Shown here in pieces: positions 45,030 through 58,575 of a stretch of DNA of 64,000 bases. Source of the DNA: Symsagittifera roscoffensis. Its lineage: Eukaryota > Xenacoelomorpha > Acoela > Convolutidae. The DNA is taken from positions 18,959,789-19,023,788 of the forward strand of contig NC_087062.1 of the NCBI RefSeq assembly GCF_963678635.1, given 5' to 3'. The first letter of the stretch is position 1. Every line of letters begins with the position of its first letter. The notes beneath the pieces were generated by a model. It was not told where the DNA came from and made no database searches. It saw only the letters and a list, made by a program, of their open reading frames with translations. The position numbers and the translations under genes were made by a program.

Positions 45030-46014
45030 AGATTGGTTGATAGAATTAGTTTTCCAGGACCAATAATTACAGATAAAAAACACACGATCAACAAAGCTTT
45101 TGATCTTAGAGACCAAAGTGATAATAATTTTTAAAGAGATTGCTAAATGATTTTCTTCAAAGATATCAAAATTTAGATCACGTTATCAGACAAATAAAAT
45201 CACGGCATGAATACAAAACAAAACCCGCCAAAATTGATATCATTGAAAAAAGAAATAAAAACCTGCTACGATGTTTCCGCTAAATCAGTAATACCTCCGT
45301 TACGAAAAAACAAAATTTTTTAGAATACTTTTATTCCGATAAGAAAGTACACTGTTACTATTTAGTTTGATTTTAATTGCTTTTCATAAAACCACTCCTT
45401 AAATTTAAAAGCACATATTGGTTCGAAAAAAGTAATATATGAGAATTTTTTACAAAAAAATTGAATTTCAGAAAGCACCAATTCGAATTAAGTTCTTTAC
45501 AAATATTGTCATACATGTCAATATTCATGTAGATCTCCATTACCTAAAGCTCCGTTGTCGATCCATTAAGATGTTTGTCAAATATCAAATATTCAAAGCA
45601 GAATCTAATACTTTAAACATTGTGAAATTCAGTCATCGAATCCATCCGTGACCCTTCAAAAAAGCACGAATAATTTACAATAGCACAAGGCACAATTTTA
45701 CAGAGCTAAGGGAAAATCAAACTTCAATTACAACGAATTAACATACACGAAAAATAAATGTACACGAAAAAAAAGTTGCTTACATTTTTCCAATGACTTC
45801 AAAACAACATTTGTTTCATAATTTTATCACATATACAAAAATGAAAGGAAACATTTGAAACCAATAACTGGATACATGTAATAAATTCCAATATCTGACA
45901 TTAATCAATTTTATCTTTTTCAAGTAAATTTGGTACAAAATGAAGTTGTTTGTCAAAATATTTTAAAACATTTTACGTCAAGAAACAGATTTTGACTGGA
46001 CAATAGAACAGCAA

Positions 46015-46650
46015 AAAAGATTTTATGAAACTAAAAACCTTATTAGTGAACAAAAACTCAATACAATTCCTTATTCAAATCAATCGTTTTATTGTATGCG
46101 TGACGCATCCAACTTCACAAAGGCGCAGCAAGTTTAGAGTCACGTTAAGCAACAAATAAACTGAATTTTATATCCGCAAATTCATACTCATTCACTCAAG
46201 CAGAGTTAAGACTCACTAGAATAATGAGAGAATGATGTTCAGTCATTTTGTGGACACTCACAGAGTTTGAATTTCTGATATTAAGATCGATACATCTAAC
46301 AATCTTATTTACAGACTACAAACCCATAAATTTTCTCATTAAACAAAAATCAAGTGCGAATCAAAGATTATGCAGATTTCTATCGAAACTATCGAATCTT
46401 TATTTAGCTTGGACAGCAGGAAAGAACCCTGCCCTTCCAGACACACTAACTAGAAATACACCACAAGAATGATTAACACGGGAAACCACTGTTAAAGTTC
46501 CACAAAATTTCAAATTTTTTTAAGCAGAAGACAAAAAATTTGCCGTATTTAGATTGTGAGTATGCAAAAATTGATTCAGATACGGAAAAAAATATCTTTT
46601 CACCCTTTAACTTGAATGTGAAAATAATAATTACGAAGTAGAACTATATT
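46015..46650 (+). pseudogene. Gypsy RNase H fragment, copy 2
   Basis: Same domain as at 44317 but of a slightly different subfamily (ILRSIHLTILFTDYKPINFL, ..KNPALPDTLTR), which is the subfamily amplified in the 799-bp array and present at 58136-58390. A short deletion removes the LRRF phrase here. It is followed by the minisatellite and leader block. Confidence 0.65.
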
Positions 46651-48409
46651 TTTGCTAATTCGGAGGGGTCCCAATCCGGAGGCATCCTGTTTTTGGTCAA
46701 TTCGGAAAGGTTATCGAATGCTGACCCGGAACGAGTGTCGGGGAATTTTTTTAGGAACGCAAACGTTTGGTTCCTAACACGTCCGTAATTGAAAACAAGA
46801 CTTTTAGTGAATAGAATAAGGATATTAGGACAAATAGGCAGACAAAAAAAACAGGAGCCAGCGACTGCACTGGTAACTGGCCTTTGGATAAAAACTGAAA
46901 GACCATAGTGAAACCAAAACAGGTCTAAACCCGGAGATTTGCAACTCCAGGTCTAATCGAAATTAAAATTCGACACTGATTTAGTTCGAATTAGAATCCA
47001 AAACTGATTTTTGTGAAAAGTGGTTGCCTTGAGAGTTTTAGTAGGTCTAGCTCGGGCAATCCGAATGCAAATAGGTAACACCAAATTTGGTGGGTGCGAT
47101 GGTCGCTCACTTGAGAGAAAGGTACTGCCTTCATGTTTTGTCTGTTTAGTGCGGCACTAAATAGGGAAAGCTCTTTTTTAGAAACCAGTTCGACTATTAA
47201 ATTGCGCCAGACTGATTGCAATACACATATACTTTTTGATTCTTTCATTTTCAAGATGAATAATTTTTTAATTGTTTATATTGATATACAATTGGGTAGC
47301 GAGGGCATTATCTTTTAAAAAATTTTGAAAGCATCGGACTGTGCTAGCAATTTATCCAAAAACCAAAATTTCATTGCTGTGCATAAGTTCGAAACACGCT
47401 GTACTGTGATAAATTACTAAGATTCGTGTTCGCTTGTCAGTTAAAATTTTCGGACATGATCGTGTTGTGTTTAAATTATCTGTTGCCAGACAATAAATGC
47501 AGTAGCAAACAAATCAAGTGAGTGAGCTGTAAAAAACAATAAATTAAGATTAATCCAGTCTACTCGAGGATACCTAACCTAAGTGATAGCTCTGGGAAGT
47601 TTATACCGAAGAGACAAATGAAACCAATGAATGATAATTTTGTTGAAAGGACCAAGAAGACTCGGAACAAAAAGGGGAAGAAAACTTCAGGCGAAACTGT
47701 TGAAGCAAGGAGTCAAATGAAAAGGTATCGGAAGACTAATTGACGAAGTTGGAAGTATAGGTTCATCGGAGCACTGCTCAGGATGGGTTTTAGACGGGAT
47801 GTGGAACGGAAGGAAATAGGATCAGGAGATTAACTAGTGAATCTACTCCCGTGGAGCAGGGACAAGATTTAGCTGCTTCGACGGGGATCTTGATCGAGAA
47901 TGAAAGTGAAAGTGTTTTAAAGCGCAGCTGACCAAGTTTGGGTGCAAAATCCTATTGTCAAGCGCCTTTGTGTAAGAAATACATACATTAGCTCAACTAT
48001 TCTAGCCATGAAAATTGATCCGCAGTTCCTGAAATACCGCCTTTGCCCTAAAAAGCTACCTGAGAAGCCAATGATCAAAATTGATATACAAATGATAAGA
48101 TTGCATCACGTGATTAGAAAATGCCGCTCAATTTCTAATGATTTTGGAAATTTTTGACTAACTTGTTAATTGCTAGAATTGCCACTTCGTCATCAAAAAA
48201 AAATTTGGGACTTTTTGTTTCACATTTCCTTGGGACACTTTGTCTATTCCCGGGTGACCCATCTGGTTAACTTACCTGCACTGCAGTTCTGTCTTATTGA
48301 TTTGGGGCAGCACTGATGAGTTGAACTTATATAGAACCTTGTCCTCTTCTCTCCTCAAGCCGGCAACGATCCAATCTTTTTTTTCATACATTGGTCGTCT
48401 TTGCATATT

Positions 48410-49130
48410 CATTAGTGAACAAAAATTCAATACAACTCCTTATTCAAATCAATCATTTTATTTTATGCGTGACGCATCCAACTTCGCAAAAGGCGCAGCA
48501 AGTTTAGAGTCACGTTAGGCAACAAAAAACTGAATTTTATATCCGTAAATGCATAATCATTCAATCAAGCAGAGTTAGGACTCACTAGAATAATGATAGA
48601 ATGATGTTCAGTCATTTTGTGGACACTCACAGAGTTTGAATTTCTAATATTAGTATTGATACATCCAACAGTCTTATGTACAGACTACAAACCCATAATT
48701 TTTTTCGTTAAACAAAAATCAAATGCGAATCAAAGATTATGCAGATTTCTCTCAAAACTACGGAGATTCCCGAATCTTTATATAGCCTGGTCAGCAGGAA
48801 AGAACCCTGCCCTTCCAGAACCACTAACTAGAAATACACCACAAGAATGATTAACAAGGGAAACCACTGTTTGAGTTCCACAAAATTTCAAACTTTTTTT
48901 TGCAAAAGACAAAAATGTGCCGTATTTATTGTGAGTATTGATTCAGATACGGAAAAAAAATTTTCTTTTCACCCTTTAACTTGAATGTCAAAATAATCAT
49001 TACGAAGTAGACCTAAGAGGTACAAAAACATTTAAACTTAAGCCAAATTCATAATGGACAAAACAATAACACAAAGCCTAGAACCATAAGCAAAATATTT
49101 TCTTTTATGGTAGAAACACAAGATTGGTTG
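48410..49130 (+). pseudogene. Gypsy RNase H fragment, copy 3
   Basis: Joined to an early pol block with RT missing: the sequence passes from GGTCGTCTTTGCATATT (48386-48406) into CATTAGTGAACAAAAATTC. The fused frame 48297-48518 is an artefact of that deletion. RNase H phrases as in copy 1. Confidence 0.65.
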
Positions 49131-49787
49131 ATAGAATTAGTTTTCCAGGACCATTAATTACAGATAAAAAAACACACGATCATCAAAGCTTTTGATCTTA
49201 GAGACCAAAGTGATAATAATTTTTAAAAAGATTGCTAAATTATTTTCTTCAAAGATATCAAAATTTAGATCACGTTATCAGACAAATAAAATCACGGCAT
49301 GAATACAAAACAAAACCCGCCAAAATTGATATCATTGAAAAAAGAAATAAAAACCTGCTACGATGTTTCCGCTAAATCAGTAATACCTCCGTTACGAAAA
49401 AACAAAATTTTTTAGAATACTTTTATTCCGATAAGAAAGTACACTGTTACTATTTAGTTTGATTTTAATTGCTTTTCATAAAACCACTCCTTAAATTTAA
49501 AAGCACATATTGGTTCGAAAAAAGTAATATATGAGAATTTTTTACAAAAAAATTGAATTTCAGAAAGCACCAATTCGAATTAAGTTCTTTACAAATATTG
49601 TCATACATGTCAATATTCATGTAGATCTCCATTACCTAAAGCTCCGTTGTCGATCCATTAAGATGTTTGTCAAATATCAAATATTCAAAGCAGAATCGAA
49701 TACTTTAAACATTGTGAAATTCAGTCATCGAATCCATCCGTGACCCTTCAAAAAAGCACGAATAATTTACAATAGCACAAGGCACAA

Positions 49788-52310
49788 ACTTGCAGAGCTA
49801 AGGGAAAATCAAACTTCAATTACAACGAATTAACATACACGAAAAATAAATGTACACGAAAAAAAAGTTGCTTACAATTTTCCAATGACTTCAAAACAAC
49901 ATTTGTTTCATAATTTTATCACATATACAAAAATGAAAGGAAACATTTGAAACCAATAACTGGATACATGTAATAAATTCCAATATCTGACATTAATCAA
50001 TTTTATCATTTTCAAGTAAATTTGGTACAAAATGAAGTTGTTTGTCAAAATATTTTAAAACATTTTACGTCAAGAAACAGATTTTGACTGGACAATAGAA
50101 CAGCAAAAAAGATTTGATGAAACTAAAAACCTTATTAGTGAACAAAAACTCAATACAATTCCTTATTCAAATCAATCGTTTTATTGTATGCGTGACGCAT
50201 CCAACTTCACAAAGGCGCAGCAAGTTTAGAGTCACGTTAAGCAACAAATAAACTGAATTTTATATCCGCAAATTCATACTCATTCACTCAAGCAGAGTTA
50301 GGACTCACTAGAATAATGAGAGAATGATGTTCAGTCATTTTGTGGACACTCACAGAGTTTGAATTTCTGATATTAAGATCGATACATCTAACAATCTTAT
50401 TTACAGACTACAAACCCATAAATTCTCTCATTAAACAAAAATCAAGTGCGAATCAAAGATTATGCAGATTTCTATCGAAACTACGGAGATTCCAGAATCT
50501 TTATTTAGCTTGGACAGCAGGAAAGAACCCTGTCCTTCCAGACACACTAACTAGAAATACACCACTAGAATGATTAACACGGGAAACCTTGCGGAGCTAA
50601 GGGAAAATCAAACTTCAATTACAACGAATTAACATACACGAAAAATAAATGTACACGAAAAAAAAGTTGCTCACAATTTTCCAATGACTTCAAAACAACA
50701 TTTGTTTCATAATTTTATCACATATACATAAATGAAAGGAAACGTTTGAAACCAATAACTGGATACATGTAATAAATTCCAATATCTGACATTAATCAAT
50801 TTTATCTTTTTCAAGTAAATTTGGTACAAAATGAAGTTTTTTGTCAAAATATTTTAAAACATTTTACGTCAAGAAACAGATTTTGACTGGACAATAGAAC
50901 AGCAAAAAAGATTTGATGAAACTAAAAACCTTATTAGTGAACAAAAACTCAATACAATTCCTTATTCAAATCAATCGTTTTATTGTATGCGTGACGCATC
51001 CAACTTCACAAAGGCGCAGCAAGTTTAGAGTCACGTTAAGCAACAAATAAACTGAATTTTATATCCGCAAATTCATACTCATTCACTCAAGCAGAGTTAG
51101 GACTCACTAGAATAATGAGAGAATGATGTTCAGTCATTTTGTGGACACTCACAGAGTTTGAATTTCTGATATTAAGATCGATACATCTAACAATCTTATT
51201 TACAGACTACAAACCCATAAATTTTCTCATTAAACAAAAATCAAGTGCGAATCAAAGATTATGCAGATTTCTATCGAAACTACGGAGATTCCAGAATCTT
51301 TATTTAGCTTGGACGGCAGGAAAGAACCCTGTCCTTCCAGACACACTAACTAGAAATACACCACTAGAATGATTAACACGGGAAACCTTGCAGAGCTAAG
51401 GGAAAATCAAACTTCAATTACAACGAATTAACATACACGAAAAATAAATGTACACGAAAAAAAAGTTGCTCACAATTTTCCAATGACTTCAAAACAACAT
51501 TTGTTTCATAATTTTATCACATATACAAAAATGAAAGGAAACATTTGAAACCAATAACTGGATACATGTAATAAATTCCAATATCTGACATTAATCAATT
51601 TTATCTTTTTCAAGTAAATTTGGTACAAAATGAAGTTTTTTGTCAAAATATTTTAAAACATTTTACGTCAAGAAACAGATTTTGACTGGACAATAGAACA
51701 GCAAAAAAGATTTGATGAAACTAAAAACCTTATTAGTGAACAAAAACTCAATACAATTCCTTATTCAAATCAATCGTTTTATTGTATGCGTGACGCATCC
51801 AACTTCACAAAGGCGCAGCAAGTTTAGAGTCACGTTAAGCAACAAATAAACTGAATTTTATATCCGCAAATTCATACTCATTCACTCAAGCAGAGTTAGG
51901 ACTCACTAGAATAATGAGAGAATGATGTTCAGTCATTTTGTGGACACTCACAGAGTTTGAATTTCTGATATTAAGATCGATACATCTAACAATCTTATTT
52001 ACAGACTACAAACCCATACATTTTCTCATTAAACAAAAATCAAGTGCGAATCAAAGATTATGCAGATTTCTATCGAAACTACGGAGATTCCAGAATCTTT
52101 ATTTAGCTTGGACAGCAGGAAAGAACCCTGTCCTTCCAGACACACTAACTAGAAATACACCACTAGAATGATTAACACGGGAAACCTTGCAGAGCTAAGG
52201 GAAAATCAAACTTCAATTACAACGAATTAACATACACGAAAAATAAATGTACACGAAAAAAAAGTTGCTTACAATTTTCCAATGACTTCAAAACAACATT
52301 TGTTTCATGG
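49788..52310 (+). repeat. 799-bp tandem array of RNase H plus pre-RT sequence
   Basis: Units start at TTGC(A/G)GAGCTAAGGGAAAATC near 49789, 50588, 51388 and 52187, a 799-800-bp period; the RNase H frames begin at 50340, 51139 and 51938, exactly 799 apart. Each unit joins a pre-RT tail to RNase H with the RT deleted. Copies differ by only a few bases, so the amplification is recent and postdates the death of the element. Confidence 0.9.
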
Positions 52311-54547
52311 ACTGTTAAAGTTCCACAAAATTTCAAATTTTTTTAAGCAAAAGACAAAAAATTTGCCGTATTTAGATTGTGAGTATGCAAAAAATTGATT
52401 CAGATACGGAAAAAAAATATCTTTTCACCCTTTAACTTGAATGTGAAAATAATAATTACGAAGTAGAACTAAGAGGTACTGAGGGGTCATATTTTTGCTA
52501 ATTCGGAGGGGTCCCAATCCGGAGGCATCCTGTTTTTGGTCAATTCGGAAAGGTAATCGAATGCTGACCCGGAAGGAGTGTCGGGGAATTTTTTTAGGAA
52601 CGCAAACGTTTGGTTCCTAACACGTCCGTAATTGAAAACAAGACTTTTAGTGAATAGAATAAGGATATTAGGACAAATAGGCAGACAAAAAAACAGGAGC
52701 CAGCGACTCACTGGTAACTAGCCTTTGGATAAAAACTGAAAGACCATAGTGAAACCAAAACAGGTCTAAACCCGGAGATTTGCGACTCCAGGTCTAATCG
52801 AAAAGAAAATTCGACACTGATTTAATTCGAATTAGAATCCAAAACTGATTTTTGTGAAAAGTGGTTGCCTTGAGAGTTTTAGTAGGTCTAGCTCGGGCAA
52901 TCCGAATGCAAATAGGTAACACCAAATTTGGTGGGTGCGATGGTCGCTCACTTGAGAGAAAGGTACTGCCTTCATGTTTTGTCTGTTTAGTGCGACACAA
53001 AATAGGGAAAGCACTTTTTTAGAAACCAGTTCGACACTATTAAATTGCGCCAGACTGATTGCAATACACATATACTTTTTGATTCTTTCATTTTCAAGAT
53101 GAATAATTTTTTAATTGTTTATATTGATATACAATTGGGTAGCGAGGGCATTATCTTTTAAAAAATTTTGAAAGCATCGGACTGTGCTAGCAATTTATCC
53201 AATAACCAAAATTTCATTGCTGTGCATAAGTTCGAAATACGCTGTACTGTGATAAATTACTAAGATTCGTGTTCGCTTGTCAGTTAAAATTTTCGGACAT
53301 GATCGTGTTGTGTTTAAATTATCTGTTGCCAGACAATAAATGCAGTAGCAAACAAATCAAGTGAGTGAGCTGTAAAAAACAATAAATTAAGATTAATCCA
53401 GTCTACTCGAGGATACCTAACCTAAGTGATAGCTCTGGGAAGTTTATACCGAAGAGACAAATGAAACCAATGAATGATAATTTTGTTGAAAGGACCAAGA
53501 AGACTCGGAACAAAAAGGGGAAGAAAACTTCAGGCGAAACTGTTGAAGCAAGGAGTCAAATGAAAAGGTATCGGAAGACTAATTGACAAAGTTGGAAGTA
53601 GAGGTTCATTGGAACACTGCTCAGGATGGGTTTTAGACGGGATGTGGAACGGAAGGAAATAGGATCAGGAGATTAACTAGTGAATCTACTCCCGTGGAGC
53701 AGGGACAAGATTTAGCTACTTCGACGGGGATCTTGATTGAGAATAAAAGTGAAAGTGTTTTAAAGCGCAGCTGACCAAGTTTGGGTGCAAAATCCCATTG
53801 TCAAGCGCCTTTAAGTAAGAAATACATACATTAGCTCAACTATTCTAGCCATGAAAATTGATCCGCAGTTCCTGAAATACCGCCTTTGCCCTAAAAAGCT
53901 ACCTGAGAAGCCAATGATCAAAATTGATATACAAATGATAAAATTGCATCACGTGATTAGAAAATGCCGCTCAATTTCTAATGATTTCGGAAGTTTTTGA
54001 CTAACTTGTTAACTCCTAGAATTGCCACTTCGTCATCAAAAAAAAAAAATTTGGGACTTTTTGCTTCACATTTTTGGGACACTTTGTCTATTCCCGGGTG
54101 ACCCATCTGGTCAACTGACACTTGTGGACACGTTGTGTCACATTTCCTTGGGACACTTTGTCGATTCCCGGGTGACCCATCTGGTCAACTTAACTGCACG
54201 GCAGTTCTGTCTAATTGATTTGGGGCAGCACCGATGAGTTGAACTTATACAGAACCTTGTCCTCTTCTCTTCTAATGCCGGCAACGATCCAATCTTTTTT
54301 TTTCATACAGTGGTCGTCTTTGCATATTAAACTGTTTCATGATTTTGTAATTCTCTTCATGTAGATCTCCATTACCTAAAGCTCCGTTGTCGATCCATTA
54401 AGATGTTTGTCAAATATCAACTATTCAAAGCAGAATCTAGTATTTTAAACATTGTGAAATTCAGTCATCGAATCCATCCGTGACACTTCAAAAAAGCACG
54501 AATAATTTACAATAGCACAAGGCACAAATTTACAGAGCTAAGGGAAA

Positions 54548-55791
54548 ATAGATTTGATGAATTTTTGGTTAGAATTGATGAATTTTTACTTTACTTTCTC
54601 GAAACTTAAGAATATTTTCACTATTTGAATTTTGATTCAGCTATTATGAGCTTTATATGTTAAGCGTTTTTTATAATCCGCTTTTTAGCTCAAATTATGG
54701 TAAACTTTATCGTAATTCAATATTTCGAGAGAAAATTGTGGAAAAATCCATATTTTTGTTAAAATTTTTGTATCATTGTCTCAACATGATGCCATTTAAA
54801 ATACATTTTGAGCTCAATTTTAAACTCTGTACGTAAAATTATTTTTTCAATTAGATCAGAAGCAACAATTCATTAGCCAAAATAATGAGATTTCTGCAAT
54901 TTTTTTCCAAAAACTTCAAGTTTTTGCAAATTTTTTCCAAAAACTTTGATTTTTTTGAAATTTCAGTAAGTTTGAGGGCATTCTGAGCTTTCCTTTTAAT
55001 ATTCAGTACCTAATATAACCTGCTTCTGAGCTCATTGGGGTAAATTTTATCATATTTTATTGTTTTGAGTGAAAAATGTGGAAAAATCCATTTTTTTGCA
55101 GTTTTTTCCAAAAAACATAAAATTTTTGCAATTTTTTTGCCCAAAAATTTTGGCTTTATCAAAGTTTCAGTAAGTTTAAGCATGGTTTCAAAAAATAAAA
55201 TTATCTAATAAAGGAGTTAATAAAGGGTTCAATTATAACAAATTTTATCGTGTTTTGAAGTTTTTTTTTTGAATAAAAGTTTTTGCCCATTTTACCATTG
55301 ACTTACCTTGAACCAAAAAAACATAAAACTTTCATTACACAATCTACATGTATTTCTCACCAATTTAATAACGCGTGCTGAGATTTTTGCGAAAAAAGTA
55401 GACATTTCCACACAAAATCCCAAAAATACCGTTTTTCTTACCTTTTTCTTACCATCACACTGAAACCTTACCATTCCCCATCCTAATTCATTGGGAAACC
55501 TATTCCCTATCTTAATGAGTTCTTAATTCCCTACACTAAACCCTTATACGTAGGGAAATCTATACACTATCTTAAAACATGGTAAGATCGGACGCCAAAA
55601 TTTTTTTTCGAAACTATCCATCTGAAACCTAATTAGGAAACCTATTCCCTATCTGAATACATAGGGAAATCTATTCCCTATCTTAATATAAAGGTTGCTG
55701 ACCGGATACTCTACAGCTATGTTAAAACATGGGAGTCAGCAATCAAACCCCCCCCCCCCCACTCCCCACTCTTGTTCACTCTTCTACTACT
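54548..55791. mobile_element. Truncated Polinton right end, copy 3
   Basis: As at 41041-42237: same inner break, same terminal repeat and same AGGGTGTTTCAAAACGC flank. Together with the downstream RT and RNase H blocks it forms a second version of the 40.8-45 kb segment. Confidence 0.85.
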
Positions 55792-56940
55792 AGGGTGTTT
55801 CAAAACGCAAAGTTAGCGTCAGTTGGAAAACCGAATGAACAAACAAGAGATGGTTCAAATCGAACTACGGAAAAACCATCATTCAATGCATACTTGTCGC
55901 TCTTTAAAAACCAGGCAAAGTTTTTTAAAAAATTTCTATGGTCAACTCAGTAAAATGAGCATACAGGTCACGGCCTCAGGATTAAAGTGAAAATAACCGG
56001 AACAGATGCTGTTCTTCTGGATGATGAAAGCAACTCATTTACATCTTTATAAAGGTGAGAGTGTTTTAAGGCGCAGCTGAACAAGTTTGGGTGCAAAATG
56101 CCATTGTCAAGCGCCTTTGTGTAAGAAATACATACATTAGCTCAACTATTCTAGCCATGAAAGTTGTTCCGCAGTTCCTGAAACACCGCCTTTGCCCTAA
56201 AAGTTACCTGAGAAGCCAATGATCAAAATTGATATACAAATGATAAGATTGCATCACGTGATTAGAAAATGCCGCTCAATTTCTAATGATTTTGAAAGTT
56301 TTTGACTAACTTGTTAACTCCTAGAATTGCCACTTCGTCATCAATAAAGTAAAATTTGGAACTTTTCGTTTCAGATTTTTTTGGGACATTTTGTCTATTC
56401 CCGGGTGACCCATCTGGTCAACTGACACTTGAGGACACGTTGTGTCACATTTTCTTGGGACACTTTGTCTATTCCCGAGTGACCATCTGGTCAACCTATC
56501 TGCACAGCAGTACTGTCTAATTGATTTGGGGCAGCACTGATGAGTTGAACTTATACAGAACCTTGTCCTCTTCTCTTCTCATGCCGGCAACGATCCAATT
56601 TTTTTTCATACAGTCGTCCGTCTTTCTGCATATTAAACTTTTTCATATTTTTGTAATTCTTTTCATGTAGGTTGTCGTTCCATTAAGATGTTTGTCAAAT
56701 ATCAAATATTCAAAGCAGAATCTAATATTTTAAACATTGTGAAATTCAGTCATCAAATCCATCCGTGACACTTCAAAAAAGCACGAATAATATACAATAG
56801 CACAAGGCACAAATTTACAGAGCTAAGGGAAAATCGAACTTCAATTACAACGAATAAACATACACGAAAAATAATTAGACACGAAAAAAAAGTGCTTACA
56901 ATTGTTCAATGACTTCAAAATAACCACCATTTGTTTCATA

Positions 56941-57620
56941 ATTTTATCACATATACAAAAAGGAAAGGAAATATTTGAAATCAATAACTGGATACATGTA
57001 ATAAATTCCAATATCTGACATTAATCAGTTTCAAACCAGTTTGTCATAAAGCATATTTAAAAAAATCAACGCGTGGGTGAGTTATCAACACACTTACAAG
57101 ATAAAGTAAATAGGTTTTTAGATTTTCTTCAACAGTACGTATTATTTTCAACGGTAAACAAAGGCTAACCATCAATTGATAACACATTTATAAACTCAGT
57201 GAACCACTAAAGAAAACTTGACGCTAGATACCGAAGCTCATTCATTGACGAATCCAAGTGTGATTGTCCAATTGATGCAATGCAAAAAATACTCACAAAG
57301 ATTAATGGAAAAAACTACACCACTACCGACATAAATAGTGCATTTAATGAATTGTCTCCAAACGAACAATGACGACGATTAACACATTTTGTACGATTAA
57401 CACATTTTGAATTAAACAGGTTAACACAATTTAAACAGGTTGACGACGATTAACACATTTTGAATTAAACAGGTTAACCTATGGAAAATCGACAGAACCA
57501 GTAGTTTTTGCAGCATTCATGGAAAAAGAGTTTCGGCCAGTAATCTCAAGTAACAGGTAATAACAAACCTAGACGATACTATCATTCAAACGAAAACATA
57601 ATCACAAACGTTTACTTTTC
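56941..57620 (+). pseudogene. Ty3/Gypsy reverse transcriptase fragment, copy 2
   Basis: Copy of 43391-44035, including CPIDAMQKILTKINGKNYTT and NLDDTIIQ near 57565. A local tandem duplication of ACGA(T/C)GATTAACACATTTTG and AATTAAACAGGTTAAC units (57370-57475) disrupts the frame. Confidence 0.7.
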
Positions 57621-57944
57621 ACAAAAAAAAACACCACCAAGTCCTACAAACAGAAAACATGAAAGCAGCCCCGAATAAATCCCTTTTTTTCCTAACACGA
57701 AATAAATTTTAGGAAATATAGAAAAACGGAACACAAAAATAATTGCAAAATCCAGAATGAACGCATTTTTCAAATTAGAACCATCATCAATTAAAAACAA
57801 ATATCAAGAATTTCTTCGCATTTTATCTTTTCCAAGTAAATTTGGTACAAAATGAAGTTGTTTGTCGGAATATTTTAAAACAATTAACGTCAAGAAACAG
57901 ATTTTGACTGGACAATAGAACAGCCGAAACGATTTGATGAAACT

Positions 57945-58575
57945 AAAATGTTCATTAGTGAACAAAAATTCAATGCAACTCCTTATTCAAATCAATCATT
58001 TTATTTTATGCGTGACGCATCCAACTTCGCTAAAGGCGCAGCAAGTTTAGAGTCACGTTAGGCAACAAAAAACTGAATTTTATATCCGTAAATGCATAAT
58101 CATTCAATCAAGCAGAGTTAGGACTCACTAGAATAATGAGAGAATGTTCAGTCATTTTGTGGACACTCACAGAGTTTGAATTTCTGATATTAAGATCGAT
58201 ACATCTAACAATCTTATTTACAGACTACAAACCCATAAATTTTCTCATTAAACAAAAATCAAGTGCGAATCAAAGATTATGCAGATTTCTATCGAAACTA
58301 CGGAGATTCCAAAATCTTTTTTTAGCTTGGACAGCAGGAAAGAACCCTGCCCTTCCAGACACACTAACTAGATATACACCACTAGAATGATTAACACGGG
58401 AAACCACTGTTAAAGTTCCACAAAATTTCAAATTTTTTTTAGCAAAAGACAAAAAATTTGCCGTTTTTAGATTGTGAGTATGCAAAAAATTGATTCAGAT
58501 ACGGAAAAAAATATCTTTTCACCCTTTAACTTGAATGTGAAAATAATAATTACGAAGTAGAACTAAGAGGTACTA
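57945..58575 (+). pseudogene. Gypsy RNase H fragment, last copy
   Basis: First half as copy 1 (MRDASNFAKGAA), second half of the other subfamily (ILRSIHLTILFTDYKPINFL.. at 58136-58390), so it looks like a recombinant between the two subfamilies. Confidence 0.65.

Noticed and set aside
48297-48518. 73-codon frame joining two retroelement blocks
   Set aside because: It spans a deletion junction and is a fusion artefact of the mosaic.
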